Origin: an uncultured Clostridia bacterium
GTDB taxonomy: Bacteria; Bacillota; Clostridia; Oscillospirales; Ruminococcaceae
Assembly (NCBI GenBank): GCA_947623585.1
Contig: CANQHA010000013.1
Span: 1-64,000, forward strand
DNA: 64,000 bases
Reading direction: 5' to 3'
This document shows, piece by piece, positions 56,717-64,000 of this stretch. Positions within the stretch are counted from its first letter, which is position 1; every line of letters starts with the position of its first letter. Both the position numbers and the translations under genes were made by a program. The notes beneath the pieces are model-generated. The model was not told where the DNA came from, did no database searches, and worked only from the letters and a program-made list of their open reading frames with translations.

Positions 56717-58762
56717 TCAAAGCTCCTTTCCGCCGCGAACGATATCGTAATAAAGGTGCGAGGTTATCCTGTACACCAAAACGTACATCAGCGCGAAGAC
56801 CAAAAGGCAGACCGCCGTTACGACGCCGTAAAAGCTGACGTCCTGAAGATTGAAAAGCGTCATCAGCTTTTTCACGAGCGGGAAAGCGAAGCCGAGATGC
56901 ATGGCCGCAAAGCCGAGCGGCAAAAAGAACACCGTGAGAAGCTGAGAATTTATGCTTTTTCTGATGTCGGCGTCGGTCATTCCGACCTTTTTCATTATCC
57001 CGAACCGCGAGCAGTCCTCATAGCCCTCCGAGAGCTGCTTGTAATAGATTATAAGCACCGCCGCGAAAATAAACGTCGCCGAAAGAATGATGCCGAGGAA
57101 GAACAGCCCGCCGTAAAGCTCCAAAAATTCTCTTCGGGAATCCTCTCGCCCCGAAAGCGACCGCGAATAGATCATATAAGCGTCCTTGTCAAGAGAAGCT
57201 AATTTTTCCCACAGCTTTCCCGTCAGCTCAAACTGCCGCTCGGGGTCAAGCCCGGTGTCGAAGCCGTATATCCACGTCGGGTTTATCCTGCTGTCGCCGA
57301 TATAGTTTGCAAGCCCAGCAAGCCCGCCGACCGCTTCTTTGAGATCTTTTACGACAAGCACTATCGCGGGCGTAAGATCGACCGTCATGTCGCCGGTTAT
57401 CGGAAAAGCGTCAAGCGTTTTGACGATTTTAAGGTCGCTGCCGTCGATAAAAGACAGCTCGCTTTGAGTTATGTCTCGGTTTATACCGAACGCCATAGCC
57501 TCGCCGCCGCCGAGGGTCTCGCTTTTTTTGCAGACCCGGTTATAATCCTCGAGCGGAACGAAATAAAACTGATAAAGCCTTTTCACAACGCCGCCGAAGT
57601 CCGAAGCCGTGCGATAAGCGCCCGCGTCGGTATCGACGGTGCCGTCGTCAAAAAGAAGCCCCGCAGCAGAAACCATGCGATAATCGACGACGTTTTCAAC
57701 ACTTGCGCCCATGTCTTTTGAAAAGCCGTCGATGATCTCTTTTAACGGCGTCAGCGTCTCATAATCGAGGCCGTCGATATTTTGCATTATTATCTCAGAA
57801 TTTATCTCGCGGGGATATCTTACCGAAAGCGCTTTTTCCTCGCCGAAATAAAGGGTCGAGGTCGAGGATATCATCACAAGCACCATCGTCGAGAGTATGC
57901 ATATCGAGGCAAGACCGGCGCCGTTTCTTTTCATTCTGAAAGCCATTGACGACACCGAGACGAAGTGGTTCGGGCGATAGTAATAGCGCTTCAGCTTTTG
58001 AAGAAGCCGGCATATCATCACCGAGCCGGATATCATCGTCATATATGTCCCCGCTATGACCATTAGCACCGCGATGAAAAACGCCATGATAGCGTCGAGC
58101 GGGCTGACGATTGTCACCGCGATGTAATAAGCCGCGCCGATGAGAATAAGCCCCGCGAGCCCGAGCAGCCAATTCGCCCTCGGGGGCTTTTCGCCGAGGT
58201 TTTCCGACTTTAAAAGGTTTATCGCCGATGAAGTGCCGACCTGCCTTACCGAGTTTATAAGCGTCAGTAAAAATATCCCCGCAAAGATGAGTGAAACGTC
58301 GATGACCGCGCTCCACGAGACCGAAAAGCTGTAACTCACCCCGAGGTCGATTATGTTCAAAAGTATCAGCTCGGTAAATTTCGAGAAAAGTATCCCGACG
58401 AATATCCCCGCAAAAACAGATATCGCGGCGGTAACGGCGGTCTCGCAGACCGCGATTAGCGCGAGGTTTTTCTTTCCCATGCCGAGAATGTTATAAAGCC
58501 CGAATTCCTTTTTTCTCCGCCTGATGAGAAACGAGTTTGTATAAAAGATGAAAAGGCAGGAGAAAAACGCCATGACAAAGTTTCCGAGCACCAATATTTC
58601 CTGAATGATGCTTCCGCCGCGCATTTCGGTTATCGTCTTTGAATAGTGAAGATAATCGACAATATAGGTCACCGCGGTCATCATCGAGCAGGTGAGGATA
58701 TAGGGCAGATAAAGGCGTTTGTTTTTTCTTATGCCGTCAAAAGCGAGTTTTAAATAGATCAT
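56717..58762 (-). CDS. Bce-type ABC transporter permease (FtsX family)
   Basis: 681 residues with ten TM helices: one at ~17-37, an FtsX block (~55-290), a large extracellular domain between TM7 and TM8 (~315-530) and a final block of three (~545-675). FLIRRRKKEFGLYNILGMGKKNL near 79-101 is the conserved coupling region (key KKEFGLYNILGMG). Transporters of this kind free lipid II-cycle targets from peptide antibiotics and pass flux information to the partner kinase. The start overlaps the ATPase stop by four bases. Confidence 0.93.
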   Translation of the reverse strand: MIYLKLAFDGIRKNKRLYLPYILTCSMMTAVTYIVDYLHYSKTITEMRGGSIIQEILVLGNFVMAFFSCLFIFYTNSFLIRRRKKEFGLYNILGMGKKNLALIAVCETAVTAAISVFAGIFVGILFSKFTELILLNIIDLGVSYSFSVSWSAVIDVSLIFAGIFLLTLINSVRQVGTSSAINLLKSENLGEKPPRANWLLGLAGLILIGAAYYIAVTIVSPLDAIMAFFIAVLMVIAGTYMTMISGSVMICRLLQKLKRYYYRPNHFVSVSSMAFRMKRNGAGLASICILSTMVLVMISSTSTLYFGEEKALSVRYPREINSEIIMQNIDGLDYETLTPLKEIIDGFSKDMGASVENVVDYRMVSAAGLLFDDGTVDTDAGAYRTASDFGGVVKRLYQFYFVPLEDYNRVCKKSETLGGGEAMAFGINRDITQSELSFIDGSDLKIVKTLDAFPITGDMTVDLTPAIVLVVKDLKEAVGGLAGLANYIGDSRINPTWIYGFDTGLDPERQFELTGKLWEKLASLDKDAYMIYSRSLSGREDSRREFLELYGGLFFLGIILSATFIFAAVLIIYYKQLSEGYEDCSRFGIMKKVGMTDADIRKSINSQLLTVFFLPLGFAAMHLGFAFPLVKKLMTLFNLQDVSFYGVVTAVCLLVFALMYVLVYRITSHLYYDIVRGGKEL

Positions 58763-59523
58763 TTGACCTCACCGCCCGTCGCCGTCATCGTCAGCGTATC
58801 GGATATGCGCTGATAAAACTGTTCGTTCGTATTCTCTCCGCGATAAAGCTGATGAAACACCTCGCCGTCCTTTATGAACAGCACCCTTTTCGCAACGCTT
58901 GCCGCCTTGACCGAATGGGTGACCATGAGTATCGTCTGCCCAAGCCCGTTGACCTCGGAAAAAAGCCTGAGCAGGTCGTCGGAGGACCTTGAATCGAGCG
59001 CGCCTGTCGGCTCGTCGGCAAGTATCAGCTTCGGGTCGGTTATCATCGCCCTTGCGACCGCCGCCCGCTGCTTCTGCCCGCCCGATATCTCATAGGGATA
59101 TTTTTTCAGCACCCCCGGGATTCCGAGACGCATGGCTATCGGGCGAAGCCGGTCCTGCATTTCGCGGTAAGGCGTGCCGGACAGCACCAGCGGAAGATAG
59201 ATGTTGTCCTCGACGGTGAAGGTGTCCAAAAGGTTGAAATCCTGAAAAACAAAGCCGAGATTGTCCCTTCTGAACTGAGCTATCGAGCTTTCCTTGATGT
59301 TTGCAAGGTTAAGCCCGTCGAGCACCACTGTGCCGCCCGTCGGGCGGTCGAGAGCGGCGAGAATGTTCAAAAGCGTGGTCTTTCCCGAGCCGGATTCGCC
59401 CATTATCGCGACGAATTCTCCGCTTTCGACCCGAAAGCTCACGCTTTTCAGCGCCTCGACCCTGTTTGTGCCGAAGCGCGAGGTATAAGTCTTTTTGATA
59501 CCGATGACTTCAAGAACAGCCAT
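58759..59523 (-). CDS. Bce-type ABC transporter ATPase
   Basis: Start at the ATG at 59523 (MAVLEVIGIKKTY) after GGGAGGTG; 254 residues. Walker A GESGSGKTT, Q-loop FVFQDFNLLDTF, signature ISGGQKQRAAVARAM, Walker B LILADEPTGALD and switch His in VTHSVKAAS. It is the partner of the following permease. It has a promoter of its own between it and the kinase gene, with a dyad operator. Confidence 0.94.
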   Translation of the reverse strand: MAVLEVIGIKKTYTSRFGTNRVEALKSVSFRVESGEFVAIMGESGSGKTTLLNILAALDRPTGGTVVLDGLNLANIKESSIAQFRRDNLGFVFQDFNLLDTFTVEDNIYLPLVLSGTPYREMQDRLRPIAMRLGIPGVLKKYPYEISGGQKQRAAVARAMITDPKLILADEPTGALDSRSSDDLLRLFSEVNGLGQTILMVTHSVKAASVAKRVLFIKDGEVFHQLYRGENTNEQFYQRISDTLTMTATGGEVK

Positions 59524-59550
59524 GAAAACACCTCCCTGTGTTATGAGGAG

Positions 59551-59627
59551 ATTATACCGCGGGCGGGAAACGCGCCGCAATCGAATCGGCTTACATTTCC
59601 CGCCCAAAATCTTACATTTCGGTAAGA
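59551..59627 (-). promoter_or_regulatory. Promoter and operator region of the Bce-like ABC genes
   Basis: TATAAT (59556-59551) is 18 bases from a weak -35 TTGCGG (59580-59575). The perfect palindrome TCTTAC-ATTTCG-GTAAGA (59610-59627) ends three bases before the kinase stop (59630). A second dyad, GGGCGGGAAA (59561-59570) with TTTCCCGCCC (59596-59605), spans the promoter. The first is placed as expected for the binding site of the response regulator encoded upstream. Confidence 0.7.
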
Positions 59628-59629
59628 AT

Positions 59630-60619
59630 TCATTCAAGCGTGACCTTCGGGCGCGAAAGGTCGAGAGAGACCGAGGTGCCCTTGTCTATTTCCGAGCTTA
59701 CCGATATTTTCGCGCCCAAGCGGTCGATTATTCTCTTGCAGAGATAAAGCCCAAGCCCGCTCGCCTGCTTGTCGGTTCTTCCGTTGCAGCCGGTATAGCC
59801 CTTTTCAAAAATCCTCGGAAGGTCCTCGGGCGCTATTCCTATTCCGGTATCCGAGACAGTGATAACCGGCCCCTCGCCGACGGTTATTTTAACGCTTCCA
59901 GAGCGGGTATATTTCAGCGCGTTTGAAATTATCTGCTCCAAAACAAAGAGAAGCCACTTTTCGTCGATGACGGCGCTCATATCGGTTTCCTTATATTCGA
60001 GCGAAATTTTTCTGTCGATAAACTCGGCCGCAAAGCGCTTTATCGCCTGCCTTATTATCGGGTCGAGGGGGTACTCTTTGATAACATAGTCCGAGGAATC
60101 CGATTCGAGGCGCATATAGGCAAGGACCATTTCGACGTACTGCTCGATCCTGAAAAGGTCGGAGGAAAGCCGGCGCGAAAGAGGGGAATCCTCGTTTTGA
60201 AGCCGAAGCCGCATCGAGGCTATCGGGGTCTTAATCTGATGCACCCAAACGGTGTAATACTCGGTCATTTCCGCCATTCCGAGCTCGTTTTTAAGCTCGA
60301 GCGCGCGGGCCTCTTCTTTCAGCTTCAGAACTATCTCTTGATAATCCCGCTCGTTGAGGCTTTGCGGCTCGGGAAGATTTTCAATAAGCTCGGCGGGCAG
60401 CTTTAAAATTTCTCCGAGCCGACGGTGGCGCCTTAGAGCCTTGAAAAAGTCGGCGGCGATCATCGCCGCGCCGATAAAAGCGCATATCGCCGCGGGGTAG
60501 GTCACAGCCCTGAGCGGCAGCCCGTAAAGCGCAAAAGACGAGGCGAACACCGCCGAGAAGATTATAAAGACGATCACGGCGCGCCGCCGCTCGAATAAAT
60601 ATCCGAAAAAGAATTTCAT
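59630..60619 (-). CDS. Bce-type intramembrane-sensing histidine kinase
   Basis: 329 residues. Two TM helices (~15-33 and 38-57) with almost no extracellular loop, then a HisKA-type region with phospho-His127 (VWVHQIKTPIASMRL). The ATPase has the N box ISNALKYTRSGSVKI, G1 VSDTGIGI and the FEKGYTGCNG/GLGLYLCKRI lid and G2 box. The missing sensor domain means that the stimulus is probably relayed by the ABC transporter. It starts two bases after the regulator stop. Confidence 0.94.
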   Translation of the reverse strand: MKFFFGYLFERRRAVIVFIIFSAVFASSFALYGLPLRAVTYPAAICAFIGAAMIAADFFKALRRHRRLGEILKLPAELIENLPEPQSLNERDYQEIVLKLKEEARALELKNELGMAEMTEYYTVWVHQIKTPIASMRLRLQNEDSPLSRRLSSDLFRIEQYVEMVLAYMRLESDSSDYVIKEYPLDPIIRQAIKRFAAEFIDRKISLEYKETDMSAVIDEKWLLFVLEQIISNALKYTRSGSVKITVGEGPVITVSDTGIGIAPEDLPRIFEKGYTGCNGRTDKQASGLGLYLCKRIIDRLGAKISVSSEIDKGTSVSLDLSRPKVTLE

Positions 60620-60621
60620 GG

Positions 60622-61293
60622 TCAGCTCACAATATATCCTACGCCGAACTTAGTTTGAATGAATCCGTCAAGCCCCGCCGAGTCCAGCTTTTTGCGCAGC
60701 CGGTTGACGTTTACGGTGAGAGTGTTTTCGTCGATGAATTCGTCGGTCTTCCAAAGCCGCTCCATCAGCTTTTCGCGGCTGACGACCCTGCCTTTGTTTT
60801 CCATCAGGCAGAGAAGAATTCTGAATTCGTTCTTTGAAAGAGGTATCTCCTCGCCGTTAAAGCCGAGGGTGCCGTTTGCGGTGTTGAGAAACGCTCCCCG
60901 ACAGCTTAAAACCGGCGGGCTTTCCGCAAAATCATAGCTTCTTCGCATTATGGCTTGGACCTTTGCCATCAAAACGCTCATGTCAAAGGGCTTCGCGATG
61001 AAATCGTCGGCGCCCATATTCATCGCCATGATAATGTTCATCGAATCGGAAGCCGAGGAGATGAAAATTATCGGAACGTTTGAAAATTTTCTGATTTCGC
61101 CGCACCAATAATAGCCGTTGAAGAACGGCAGCGAGATGTCAAGAAGAAGTATGTGCGGCGAGAATTTTGCGCAGTCCTCGGCCACTCCGCGAAAGTTTTC
61201 GGCGACAAAGACCTCGAAGCCCCACGTTTTCGCCTGCTTTTCGATTTCCGAGGCGATGCCCCTGTCGTCCTCGACGATCATCATTTTATACAT
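60622..61293 (-). CDS. Bce-type response regulator (OmpR family)
   Basis: 223 residues. The receiver (~1-118) has acidic pair Glu8-Asp9, phospho-Asp52 (ILLLDISLPFFNG), Ser/Thr and KPFDMSVLMAKV with the switch Lys. The winged-helix DNA-binding domain (~128-223) shows LSKNEFRILLCLMENKGRVVSRE and TVNVNRLRKKLD. The GGAGGAGG site is strong. It is the first gene of the pair; the likely target is the dyad at 59610-59627. Confidence 0.95.
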   Translation of the reverse strand: MYKMMIVEDDRGIASEIEKQAKTWGFEVFVAENFRGVAEDCAKFSPHILLLDISLPFFNGYYWCGEIRKFSNVPIIFISSASDSMNIIMAMNMGADDFIAKPFDMSVLMAKVQAIMRRSYDFAESPPVLSCRGAFLNTANGTLGFNGEEIPLSKNEFRILLCLMENKGRVVSREKLMERLWKTDEFIDENTLTVNVNRLRKKLDSAGLDGFIQTKFGVGYIVS

Positions 61294-61317
61294 TTTCCCT
61301 CCTCCTTTGCCGAGAAT

Positions 61318-61346
61318 ATTTTAGCACACTTTTCTGCGCTTTGCAA
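61318..61346 (-). promoter_or_regulatory. Promoter of the two-component genes
   Basis: TTGCAA (61346-61341), 17 bases, TAAAAT (61323-61318) on the minus strand. Confidence 0.72.
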
Positions 61347-61426
61347 TGACGGAGAGGAAAATTAAGAAAAGGGGGGAGGTAGGAGAGAGGGTGGGGCTTG
61401 ACGGCCGGGTCGGGAGGTTCGGAGCT

Positions 61427-61462
61427 TTATACCTGCGTTTGGAGGAAGCCGGACTGAGCGAG
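61427..61462. repeat. Short flanking module R, copy 2
   Basis: TTTATACCTGCGTTTGGAGG, AAGCCGGACTGAGCGAGG, then an AAAAGGTATTCAATC half end-hairpin to 61493. The upstream stretch 61347-61426 is purine-rich and holds no gene. Confidence 0.6.
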
Positions 61463-61496
61463 GAAAAGGTATTCAATCTTTCCCTCTCACGAGGTC

Positions 61497-61631
61497 AACA
61501 TAAGCGGGTTTTGTAGCCAATCGAACTTCGCCGCCATACCGAATCGGCGACTCGTTCTCTTGGACAAAACCCGCTTCTGTGGCACAAATCCCCTGCGGGG
61601 CTTTGTGCGCATGGAGCGTTCAGGGACATAG
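61497..61631. repeat. Dispersed repeat module S, long copy 2
   Basis: 135 bases, almost identical to 2634-2770, again nested between two AAAAGGTATTC boundaries and directly followed by a core repeat. Confidence 0.87.
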
Positions 61632-61639
61632 CGCAGAAG

Positions 61640-61862
61640 AAAAGGTATTCAATCTTCCCCGCTCACGCGGGTAAGATTGAATACTATTTTAAATCACCCC
61701 ACCCCCGGCGGACTTTCTACGGATAGGGACAAATGCAAGCCCCCTCCCCATTAGGGGAGGGGGCTTCGATATCTTTCTTGCCCGCAGGCAACTCAGTGGG
61801 GGGGAGGGGTGATAGACGATAGCATCCATATTTTCCGGCAGAGGAAAATATGGATACCTTTT
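61640..61862. repeat. Palindromic core repeat, copy G (223 bp)
   Basis: Left hairpin AATCTTCCCCGC/GCGGGTAAGATT; the central palindrome is CCCCCTCCCC-ATT-AGGGGAGGGGG, the compensated variant also seen in copy D. The right hairpin is the ATCCATATTTTCC type. Confidence 0.93.
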
Positions 61863-61939
61863 AAGCAACTGTTCACTCTCGCAGAAAGTATGAAAAAGCG
61901 CTTCAAGTCATGTGCTTGCGACAGGCGCGGATACCTTTT
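61863..61939. repeat. Flanking module P right of core copy G
   Basis: AAGCAACTGTTCACTCTCGC through GCGCGGATACCTTTT. It is the inverse of 55839-55914, so the core plus P unit behaves as one larger element bounded by GGTATCC motifs. Confidence 0.75.
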
Positions 61940-62012
61940 CCCCGCTCTAAAGTCGCCCAATCATGCTATATAACCCCACAACGCAAATCGCGGCGAGCCG
62001 AAGAGCAAATAA

Positions 62013-62431
62013 GGGGTCCCCGAAAATGCGAAGCATTTTTGGGGAAAAGCCGGAAACAGAAGCGTTATTTCTTGCCGTTCGCGCTCGCTCGCCGTTGCGG
62101 CTTTGGCTCGCAGTGCTCACGGAGAAATAATCGCGTCTGTGTACGGAGCGAGTGAGAGGCGGCATTGAATGCGCAAGCATGAAAATGCCGCCGCAAGCGA
62201 TACCAAGGCGTCGCCGATACAGAGCAAAAAAGATAACTTCCGTCACGACGCCTGTGCGAAGTCGCCGAGGCTTCGCCTCGGGTCTGCTTCGCAGACTTTC
62301 GCCTTCGCCAAACTTTTCATTGCAAAAACAGGGGCCCCGAAGCGCTTGCGCTTTGGGGAAAAGCCGGAGCGACGGAGTGAGCGAGAGGCGGCATTGAATG
62401 CGCAAGCATGAAAATGCCGCCGCGAACGATA
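62013..62431. repeat. Two diverged copies of a second hairpin module before the tRNA genes
   Basis: Copy 1 has a hairpin CCCCGAAAATGC-GAA-GCATTTTTGGGG then AAAGCCGGA (62013-62055) and, after an interruption, CGGAGCGAGTGAGAGGCGG to GCCGCCGCAAGCGATAC (62144-62202). Copy 2 has CCCCGAAGCGC-TTG-CGCTTTGGGG and AAAGCCGGA (62331-62367) and CGGAGTGAGCGAGAGGCGG to GCCGCCGCGAACGATAC (62373-62431). The stems differ but stay paired. No gene is seen in 61940-62448. Confidence 0.75.
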
Positions 62432-62448
62432 CGAAGTCCGCGACGGCG
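62413..62448 (-). terminator. Terminator of the tRNA operon
   Basis: On the minus strand GCCGTCGCG and CGCGGCGGC pair (one G-T) and are followed by ATTTTC, directly after the tRNA-Gly 3' end. Confidence 0.65.
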
Positions 62449-62522
62449 TGGAGCAAGCGACGGGAATCGAACCCGCACGGTCAGCTTGGGAAGCTGAAGT
62501 TCTGCCACTAAACTACGCCTGC
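62449..62522 (-). tRNA. tRNA-Gly (anticodon CCC)
   Basis: 74 bases including an encoded CCA. The acceptor GCAGGCG pairs with CGCTTGC (one G-T). The anticodon arm CAGC-TTCCCAA-GCTG gives CCC, reading GGG. The T arm CGGG-TTCGATT-CCCG is canonical. It is cotranscribed with tRNA-Thr, 8 bases apart. Confidence 0.95.
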
Positions 62523-62530
62523 ACAATGTC

Positions 62531-62606
62531 TGGAGCCGGAAACGTGACTCGAACACGCGACCTGCGCATTACGAATGCGCTGCTCTACCAACTGAGCTAT
62601 TCCGGC
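62531..62606 (-). tRNA. tRNA-Thr (anticodon CGU)
   Basis: 76 bases including CCA. The acceptor GCCGGAA pairs with TTCCGGC. The anticodon arm GCGCA-TTCGTAA-TGCGC gives CGT, reading ACG. The D arm contains AGCTCAGTTGGTAGAGC and the T arm GCGTG-TTCGAGT-CACGT. First in the two-tRNA unit. Confidence 0.96.
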
Positions 62607-62616
62607 GGACTTTTCT

Positions 62617-62645
62617 ATTATATACTTTGGCGACGGTTTTGTCAA
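62617..62645 (-). promoter_or_regulatory. Consensus promoter of the tRNA operon
   Basis: TTGACA (62645-62640), 17 bases, TATAAT (62622-62617): all twelve bases match. Confidence 0.9.
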
Positions 62646-62688
62646 CAAAAAGAATATAAAAAATTTTTGCCGAATTCGACAAAAATAT

Positions 62689-62717
62689 TTGCTTTCTTGA
62701 AATAAGTGTGCTATACT
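62689..62717 (+). promoter_or_regulatory. Promoter of the signal-peptidase-like gene
   Basis: TTGCTT (62689-62694), 17 bases, TATACT (62712-62717); leader of about 65 bases with AAAGGA before the ATG. Confidence 0.75.
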
Positions 62718-62785
62718 GTATTTTGTATATAAGCCATAAGAAGTGTTTCGGTATTGGCTAATTTGCGCTCGAAAGGATTGTTGAT

Positions 62786-64000
62786 ATGTTTCAGGAAACC
62801 ATGACAAAAACCAAACGCAGCCCGGCTCAGATAGTCGGCATCGTCGTGATCTGCGTGCTCGCCGTTTTGATAATCATGACGTTTGTGATCTTCGGCATCT
62901 TCAGAAACTCAAACAGCGCGCCAAAACTTTTCGGTTACAGGGTCTATGTCGTCACGAACGACAGAATGGAGCCGCGAATCCCCAACGGCTCGGCTGTGTT
63001 TGTCGATGAGGGAACTCTGCCAGCGCCCGATTCTAAAAGCGTCGTTCTTTGCAGTATAGACGATCAGCTCTGGGTCATCGGCTATGTCGGCACCGAGACG
63101 ACCGAGACCGGCGAAACAAGCTATCTCGTCAAATATGACAATACCGCCGACAATAAAACTTGGGGCGTAACTCAGAACGACATTATCGGCGTGGCGAAAA
63201 CTTATGACAGCTTCCTCGGCTGGGTGATCCGCTTCGCTTCCTCAAAGACCGGCATGATGACCGTCGTTATAATCCCCTGCCTGCTCGTTATCCTCTATGA
63301 GGTCGCCATGCTCCTTTTAAATAATAAGCGCTCGGGCGGCGGCAGAACAAAATCCGTCCTCCCCGAGAAGATCGAGCGCGTTCCTCACGGCGTTCGCGAG
63401 CAGGAAACTCTTTCCGACTTCGATTACACCGCCTCCGAAAGCTCCGAGCATAAATCGGGGGAGCACGGGCGCCACGCGTTTTCCGATATCCCCGAGCCTA
63501 TCATCAGACACCTCGGCAAGGCGGTCGATCCCGAGGATATTCCGCCCGAGAGAGAGGACATCAGAAAGCCTATCGACATTCAGAAAGAGGAAAGGCTTGT
63601 TGAAAAGCAGCTCCGCAAGGCAAACGAAAGCCTTAACACCGCAGTGCTTGAGACCGCGGGCGTTATCAAGCCGACCGACATAAAGCTCGATCCGCTCGGC
63701 TTCACCTCGGAAAAGACGATAAGAAAAGCCGACGAGACCCCGCTTCGTTTCACCTCCGACGACGTCAAGCCGGCGGAAACCTCGTTGAAATTTAACTCCG
63801 ATGAGATAAAGCCGGCGGAGCCCCCTCTGAAATTCACCTTTGACGACGTTAAGCCCTCTGAGCCACCGCTCAAATTCACCTCGGACGAGCCCGAGCAGAC
63901 CGAGGAAAAGCGCCCCGAGCAAAAGCAGGGCGATTCCGTCTCGGATATCCTCGGCGGGCTTTCGACCTCGAAGATCGACGAGCTTATAAAACTTCTTGAA
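62786..64000 (+). CDS. Signal-peptidase-I-like protein without catalytic residues, repeat-bearing tail (3'-truncated by window)
   Basis: 405 codons visible, open at the window end. TM helix ~15-38, an S26/SipW-type core (~45-150), TM ~155-178, then a long acidic cytoplasmic region. The core aligns by eye with SipW-like enzymes (KLFGYRVYVVTNDRMEPRIP, IPNGSAVFV, TQNDIIGVA), but the catalytic Ser before MEP is Arg60 (DRMEP instead of GSMEP), and the basic/His position is IGY (WVIGYVG). So it is probably not a peptidase. From ~residue 320 a 14-residue unit L-K-F-x-S-D-D-V-K-P-A-E-P-P is repeated. The function is unknown; it may be a scaffold or regulator. AAAGGA lies nine bases before the ATG. 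Confidence 0.8.
   Translation, partial: MFQETMTKTKRSPAQIVGIVVICVLAVLIIMTFVIFGIFRNSNSAPKLFGYRVYVVTNDRMEPRIPNGSAVFVDEGTLPAPDSKSVVLCSIDDQLWVIGYVGTETTETGETSYLVKYDNTADNKTWGVTQNDIIGVAKTYDSFLGWVIRFASSKTGMMTVVIIPCLLVILYEVAMLLLNNKRSGGGRTKSVLPEKIERVPHGVREQETLSDFDYTASESSEHKSGEHGRHAFSDIPEPIIRHLGKAVDPEDIPPEREDIRKPIDIQKEERLVEKQLRKANESLNTAVLETAGVIKPTDIKLDPLGFTSEKTIRKADETPLRFTSDDVKPAETSLKFNSDEIKPAEPPLKFTFDDVKPSEPPLKFTSDEPEQTEEKRPEQKQGDSVSDILGGLSTSKIDELIKLLE
63743..63889 (+). repeat. 42-bp in-frame tandem repeat
   Basis: Units at 63743-63784, 63785-63826, 63827-63868 and a partial one from 63869 encode LRFTSDDVKPAETS, LKFNSDEIKPAEPP, LKFTFDDVKPSEPP and LKFTSDE. An older, diverged unit (LGFTSEKTIRKADETP) precedes them. 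Confidence 0.92.

Noticed and set aside
62449..62606. tRNA-associated integration site of a mobile island
   Set aside because: No integrase, no duplicated tRNA 3' end and no phage genes are present in the neighbourhood.

Overview
The window looks like a chromosomal segment of an anaerobic, endospore-forming Gram-positive bacterium of the class Clostridia, most like an Oscillospiraceae/Ruminococcaceae-type gut lineage. The evidence is a GerA-type germinant receptor operon, a T-box leader, RNase Y, NrdR, YloU/YloV (FakA), lipobox lipoproteins instead of an outer membrane, a desulfoferrodoxin, a Bce-type sensor/ABC module, strong AGGAGG ribosome sites and near-consensus sigma-A promoters, almost all with 17-bp spacers. 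The species cannot be named from sequence alone.

Layout. 1-2476 holds the end of a DJ-1/PfpI gene and a methionine operon (O-acetylhomoserine sulfhydrylase, then homoserine O-acetyltransferase). 3127-22984 is one co-directional run of 14 minus-strand genes behind a perfect consensus promoter: two MacB-type ATPases (one fused to an AbrB-like domain), a 970-residue carbohydrate-module/solute-binding fusion, two pairs of MalF/MalG-like permeases, NHL-repeat, YIP1 and DUF5696 proteins, a GH26 mannanase lipoprotein, a membrane-fusion lipoprotein and a 940-residue FtsX-type permease. The MsmX-type ATPase that the sugar permeases need lies apart at 31834-32976, next to an SGNH esterase lipoprotein. 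23187-24959 is an abundant-looking surface protein with an NPTTG sorting-like tail. 25264-29889 holds rny and a threonine T-box leader controlling a methyltransferase and thrS. 33136-43792 carries a pseudouridine synthase, a heterodimeric ABC exporter, YloU/FakA and the gerA operon. 43923-49537 carries YetF/DUF4363, nrdR, secDF and a DUF975 protein. 49667-56715 has lipoproteins, an aminotransferase, TrmO/VanZ, desulfoferrodoxin, a HAD phosphatase and an HTH pair. 56159-61293 is a Bce-like two-component/ABC module with an overlooked 28-codon gene. 62449-62606 has tRNA-Thr(CGU) and tRNA-Gly(CCC). The window ends inside a signal-peptidase-like gene that lacks the catalytic Ser and His.

Nearly every long non-coding stretch outside the big operon is built from a modular, palindromic repeat family. 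Seven full cores of 222-227 bp (2780, 30292, 48289, 50421, 52180, 55915 and 61640) share nested inverted repeats, and the stem arms change together between copies (covariation). Several flanking modules recur as well. This family and the 20-kb glycan-type locus are the two best candidates for undescribed biology here. All functions come from reading the sequence; no database search was run.
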